A stretch of DNA of 8,704 bases, taken from positions 1-8,704 of the forward strand of contig CAZFBU010000168.1 in the NCBI GenBank assembly GCA_964517175.1, given 5' to 3'. This DNA comes from JADJNW01 sp964517175 (GTDB lineage Bacteria; Bacteroidota; Bacteroidia; Chitinophagales; Saprospiraceae). Positions 6,540 through 8,704 of this stretch are shown in pieces. Both the position numbers and the translations under genes were made by a program. The notes under the pieces are model-generated. The model was not told the DNA's origin. It did not search any database and saw nothing but the letters and a program-made list of their open reading frames with translations. Each line of letters starts with the position of its first letter. The first letter of the stretch is position 1.

Positions 6540-6574
6540 AAAAAAAACCTCAGACAGCCCAAAACTATCTGAGG
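6540..6574 (-). terminator. Intrinsic terminator of the peroxiredoxin-like gene
   Basis: CCTCAGACAG (6548-6557) pairs with CTATCTGAGG (6565-6574) around a seven-base loop: 10 positions with one C-A mismatch. On the minus strand the stem is followed at once by eight Ts (the A run 6540-6547). It begins 12 bases after the minus-strand gene's stop at 6587. On the plus strand it could also end exonuclease transcripts, though the downstream T tract on that side is poor. Confidence 0.9.
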
Positions 6575-6586
6575 CTTTCGGCGGCG

Positions 6587-7195
6587 TTACGATTTTTCAA
6601 CGTGCTGCAATACTGCTTTCAGCAATTCGCCTGACATTCGCACTTTATAGTTCGGATTGATGTACTCGAATAATATCTCACTGTTCGTATTCAAAACAAA
6701 AATTGCCGGCACCGGCAAAAAGCCCTCGCTATTGCCACCGCCAGCGTATTCGCCGAGCATTTTGCCGTAGCGCTCGGGCGCCCGAAAAGCCAGCCCGGCG
6801 GCCTTCGTCAGGGTGCCATCGCTATCGGAAATCAACTGATAATTCAAGGCGTTTTTGTCCGCTGTTGCTTTCAGGTGCTCGGCATCATCCGGACTGATCG
6901 CCAGAATCTGATAACCCGCTGCCAGAATATCCGCTTCGATTTGACCAATTTCTGCCAGGTGGCGATTGCAATAAGGACACCAGCCACCGCGATAGAAAAT
7001 TACGACCGTTGGCTTGGCTTTCGCCAAATCCAGGAAGTTTACCGTTTGACCATCCAGGTTCGTCACTTGTACATCGGGCATGGTTTCGCCGATCAGCAGG
7101 GGCGAAATATCCTCCGGATTTTCGGGCAATTGTGCCAGCATCGGGTTGTTCAACATCACAAACAGCAATAAAGGGAATAAAATGGTGATTTTCAT
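6587..7195 (-). CDS. Exported peroxiredoxin-like (AhpC/TSA, thioredoxin-fold) protein
   Basis: A 202-residue protein with a Sec-type signal peptide: one Lys, a hydrophobic core ILFPLLLFVML (5-15), and a probable cleavage after A21 (MLA-Q, with Gln at +1 as is common in Bacteroidota). There is no lipobox Cys. The mature part is an AhpC/TSA thioredoxin fold: IGETMPDVQVTNLDG (35-49), VVIFYRGGWCPYCNRHL (64-80) and VPAIFVLNTN (162-171). YRGGWCPYC, with a CxxC at C73/C76, is the signature of the peroxiredoxin-like (PRXL2/Prx-like2) branch, in which one Cys would be the peroxidatic or redox-active residue. A thiol-dependent peroxidase or disulfide oxidoreductase in the periplasm is the likely role; the substrate is not known. 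The ATG at 7195 directly precedes the signal peptide. It is divergent from bioA and ends at a strong terminator, so it is probably monocistronic. Confidence 0.9.
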   Translation of the reverse strand: MKITILFPLLLFVMLNNPMLAQLPENPEDISPLLIGETMPDVQVTNLDGQTVNFLDLAKAKPTVVIFYRGGWCPYCNRHLAEIGQIEADILAAGYQILAISPDDAEHLKATADKNALNYQLISDSDGTLTKAAGLAFRAPERYGKMLGEYAGGGNSEGFLPVPAIFVLNTNSEILFEYINPNYKVRMSGELLKAVLQHVEKS

Positions 7196-7400
7196 GGTTG
7201 TAGTTTTTTAGGTTTGACAAATACTAAACAATCAATTTGCCGAAAAGGCTTGCCATTCTTCTTCAAATGCAAGGCATTCATCGCCTGGCGGACAGTTTCG
7301 GCCGGGATTCTTTTCTGACAGGGGAGACCGAAGCATTAGAATATCGTCGAAAATTGGCAAAATCTAAACCACTTCCGTGCACTAATTCCCGTCTCGCTTG

Positions 7401-7432
7401 TTGCATTTAGCAACTGTGCTTGCTTATTTTTG
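7401..7432 (+). promoter_or_regulatory. Bacteroidota-type promoter of bioA
   Basis: TTG (7401-7403), 21 bases, then TATTTTTG (7425-7432), an exact TAnnTTTG. Both boxes and the spacing fit the promoter consensus of the Bacteroidota housekeeping sigma factor. Transcription would begin near 7438-7440, giving a leader of about 20 A-rich bases before the ATG at 7458. No biotin-repressor operator palindrome is apparent around it. Confidence 0.75.
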
Positions 7433-7457
7433 CGGCGTTCACAAAAAAAGAAAAAAG

Positions 7458-8704
7458 ATGAGAAAGGAAAATAATAAAGAAGTTGTAGCGGACTCGCTGG
7501 TGGAAAAAGACGCCCGGTACATCTGGCATCCTTACACGCAAATGAAGACGGCTGCTTCCCCGTTGCCGGTGGTGCGGGGGGAAGGCGCCCGACTCATTGC
7601 CGAGGACGGCAAAAGCTACATCGACGCGGTTTCTTCCTGGTGGGTGAATTTGCACGGGCACGCCCATCCATACATTGCGCAGCGTGTGGCCGAGCAAGCC
7701 CGGACGCTGGAGCACGTAATTTTTGCGGGTTTCACCCATCCGCCGGCGGTAGAACTGGCGGAGCGGCTGCTGGGCATCCTCCCCGATAATCAGGCAAAGG
7801 TTTTTTATTCGGATAATGGCTCTACCGCTGTGGAAATTGCCGTCAAGATGGCGATTCAATATTATTTCAATCAGGGAATCGAGCGCAAGAAAGTAATCGC
7901 GTTTGAACATGCCTTTCACGGAGAAACCTTCGGTGCTATGTCGATAAGCGGAGACTTGTCATTCAATACCGCTTTTCACGATTTTCTTTTCCGGGTAGAA
8001 CGCATTCCGCCGCCCTTGCCGGGCCGGGAGACCGAGAGCTGGCAAGCTCTGCAGCGGGTGCTGTCGGATGGCGATGCCTGCGCATTCATCTTCGAGCCGC
8101 TCATCATGGGCGCGGGCGGTATGCTGATGTACACCCCGGAAGCGCTGGATGCGTTGATTGCGCTTTGCCACGAGCACGACGTACTTTGCATTGCCGATGA
8201 GGTAATGACCGGCTTCGGACGCACGGGCAAGATTTTTGCCGCCGACCATCTGCAGCACAAACCCGACCTGATGTGCCTTTCCAAAGGCTTGACCGGCGGT
8301 ACGTTGCCGCTGGCAGTAACGACCTGCACCCAGGCGATTTTCGAGGCTTTTTTGTCGGATGACAAATACAAAACTTTTTTTCACGGGCATTCCTACACTG
8401 GCAACCCGCTGGGCTGTGCTGCCGCCCTGGCGAGCATGGATTTGTTGCTGAGCGATGCTTGTCAGGCTGATATTCAAAGGATTACAGATCGGCATCGGCT
8501 GTTTAAAGTACACATCGAATCGCACAGAGCTGTTCGGGAAGTACGCCAAACGGGCACGGTCATGGCGGTAGAATTTGAGAGCGCCGAAGCAACCTCCTAT
8601 TTCAACAACCTGCGGGATACGCTCTATAATTTCTTTCTGGAGCAGGGCGTTCTGCTGCGTCCGCTGGGCAATTTGATCTACATCCTGCCGCCGTATTGCA
8701 TTAC
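7458..8704 (+). CDS. bioA: Adenosylmethionine--8-amino-7-oxononanoate aminotransferase (BioA), 3' end cut by window
   Basis: BioA is a cytoplasmic class III PLP aminotransferase of biotin synthesis; it uses S-adenosylmethionine as amino donor to convert 8-amino-7-oxononanoate (KAPA) to 7,8-diaminononanoate (DAPA). The frame is open from ATG 7458 to the right edge, giving 415 whole codons. Diagnostic features: IWHPYTQM (22-29), SSWWVNLHGHAHP (59-71), YSDNGSTAVEIAVKMA (117-132), HAFHGETFGAMS (151-162), CIADEVMTGFGRTGK (244-258) with D247, LSKGLTGGTLPLAV (274-287) with the PLP Lys K276, and HGHSYTGNPLGCAAA (309-323). WHPYTQM and SWWVN with LTGGTLPL separate it from ornithine and other class III enzymes. 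The family is usually about 420-430 residues, so only a few codons are missing. The start follows an A-rich leader behind a good promoter. Other biotin genes may follow beyond the window. Confidence 0.96.
   Translation, partial: MRKENNKEVVADSLVEKDARYIWHPYTQMKTAASPLPVVRGEGARLIAEDGKSYIDAVSSWWVNLHGHAHPYIAQRVAEQARTLEHVIFAGFTHPPAVELAERLLGILPDNQAKVFYSDNGSTAVEIAVKMAIQYYFNQGIERKKVIAFEHAFHGETFGAMSISGDLSFNTAFHDFLFRVERIPPPLPGRETESWQALQRVLSDGDACAFIFEPLIMGAGGMLMYTPEALDALIALCHEHDVLCIADEVMTGFGRTGKIFAADHLQHKPDLMCLSKGLTGGTLPLAVTTCTQAIFEAFLSDDKYKTFFHGHSYTGNPLGCAAALASMDLLLSDACQADIQRITDRHRLFKVHIESHRAVREVRQTGTVMAVEFESAEATSYFNNLRDTLYNFFLEQGVLLRPLGNLIYILPPYCI

Noticed and set aside
7284..7292. CCTGGCGGA shared with 5871-5879 at the edge of the palindrome, considered as a second copy of the element.
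   Set aside because: Similarity fades after nine bases and there is no matching right arm.
7267..7410. A 47-codon plus-strand frame between the peroxiredoxin-like gene and bioA.
   Set aside because: No recognisable motif, Cys/Arg-rich tail, no upstream promoter signal, and it ends within the bioA promoter. It looks like a chance frame.
7407..8549. Two long minus-strand frames (7407-7919 and 7959-8549).
   Set aside because: They are antisense to bioA, which is full of diagnostic motifs on the plus strand. They lack family motifs.
4636..8704. Two class III aminotransferases (ornithine aminotransferase and BioA) within 3 kb, considered as a linked pathway or duplication.
   Set aside because: They belong to distinct subfamilies with different substrates, and two unrelated genes, one on the opposite strand, lie between them.

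Overview
The window looks like ordinary chromosome from a member of the Bacteroidota, possibly a Saprospiria-type marine or sludge lineage; the class is a guess. The reasons are promoter -7 elements of the TAnnTTTG type, few Shine-Dalgarno sites, intermediate G+C, and protein families common in that phylum: a YkuK-type RNase H-like protein, a BioA with WHPYTQM, and a 295-residue beta-sandwich protein of a type I know from Bacteroidota. I found no CRISPR array, insertion sequence, prophage, tRNA or rRNA, and no convincing new multi-gene system. Most of the content is housekeeping.

Layout. Positions 1-71 are the last codons of an RND-type efflux permease (+). On the minus strand follow maf (186-752) and, upstream of it, a gamma-glutamylcyclotransferase-like gene (829 to about 1260) whose diagnostic N-terminal motif lies before the first ATG. 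A YkuK/DUF458 RNase H-like gene (1435-1905, +) converges with rarA (1978-3252, -). Divergent from rarA is the 295-residue uncharacterised protein (3511-4398, +). The left contig then ends, after a short orphan reading frame, at exactly 100 Ns (4536-4635), an artificial scaffold gap. The right contig opens inside an ornithine aminotransferase gene (4636-5799, +) that has lost about 25 N-terminal codons to the gap. A long imperfect palindrome (5872-5917) separates it from a DEDDh exonuclease (5945-6487, +). A strong intrinsic terminator (6540-6574) serves an exported peroxiredoxin-like gene on the minus strand (6587-7195). Divergent from that, behind a clear Bacteroidota promoter (7401-7432), is bioA (7458 to the right edge, +), cut only by the window end.

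The genes do not form one pathway. They cover nucleotide-pool sanitation (Maf), replication-fork maintenance (RarA), nucleic-acid processing (YkuK and the exonuclease), arginine/ornithine-proline metabolism (OAT), envelope redox defence (peroxiredoxin) and biotin synthesis (BioA). The points most worth a second look are the non-AUG start of the cyclotransferase gene, the nested palindrome at 5872-5917, the OAT that resembles the mitochondrial enzyme, and the orphan frame beside the gap. No stretch over 300 bases lacks a gene; the longest intergenic gaps (3253-3510 and 7196-7457) hold promoters.
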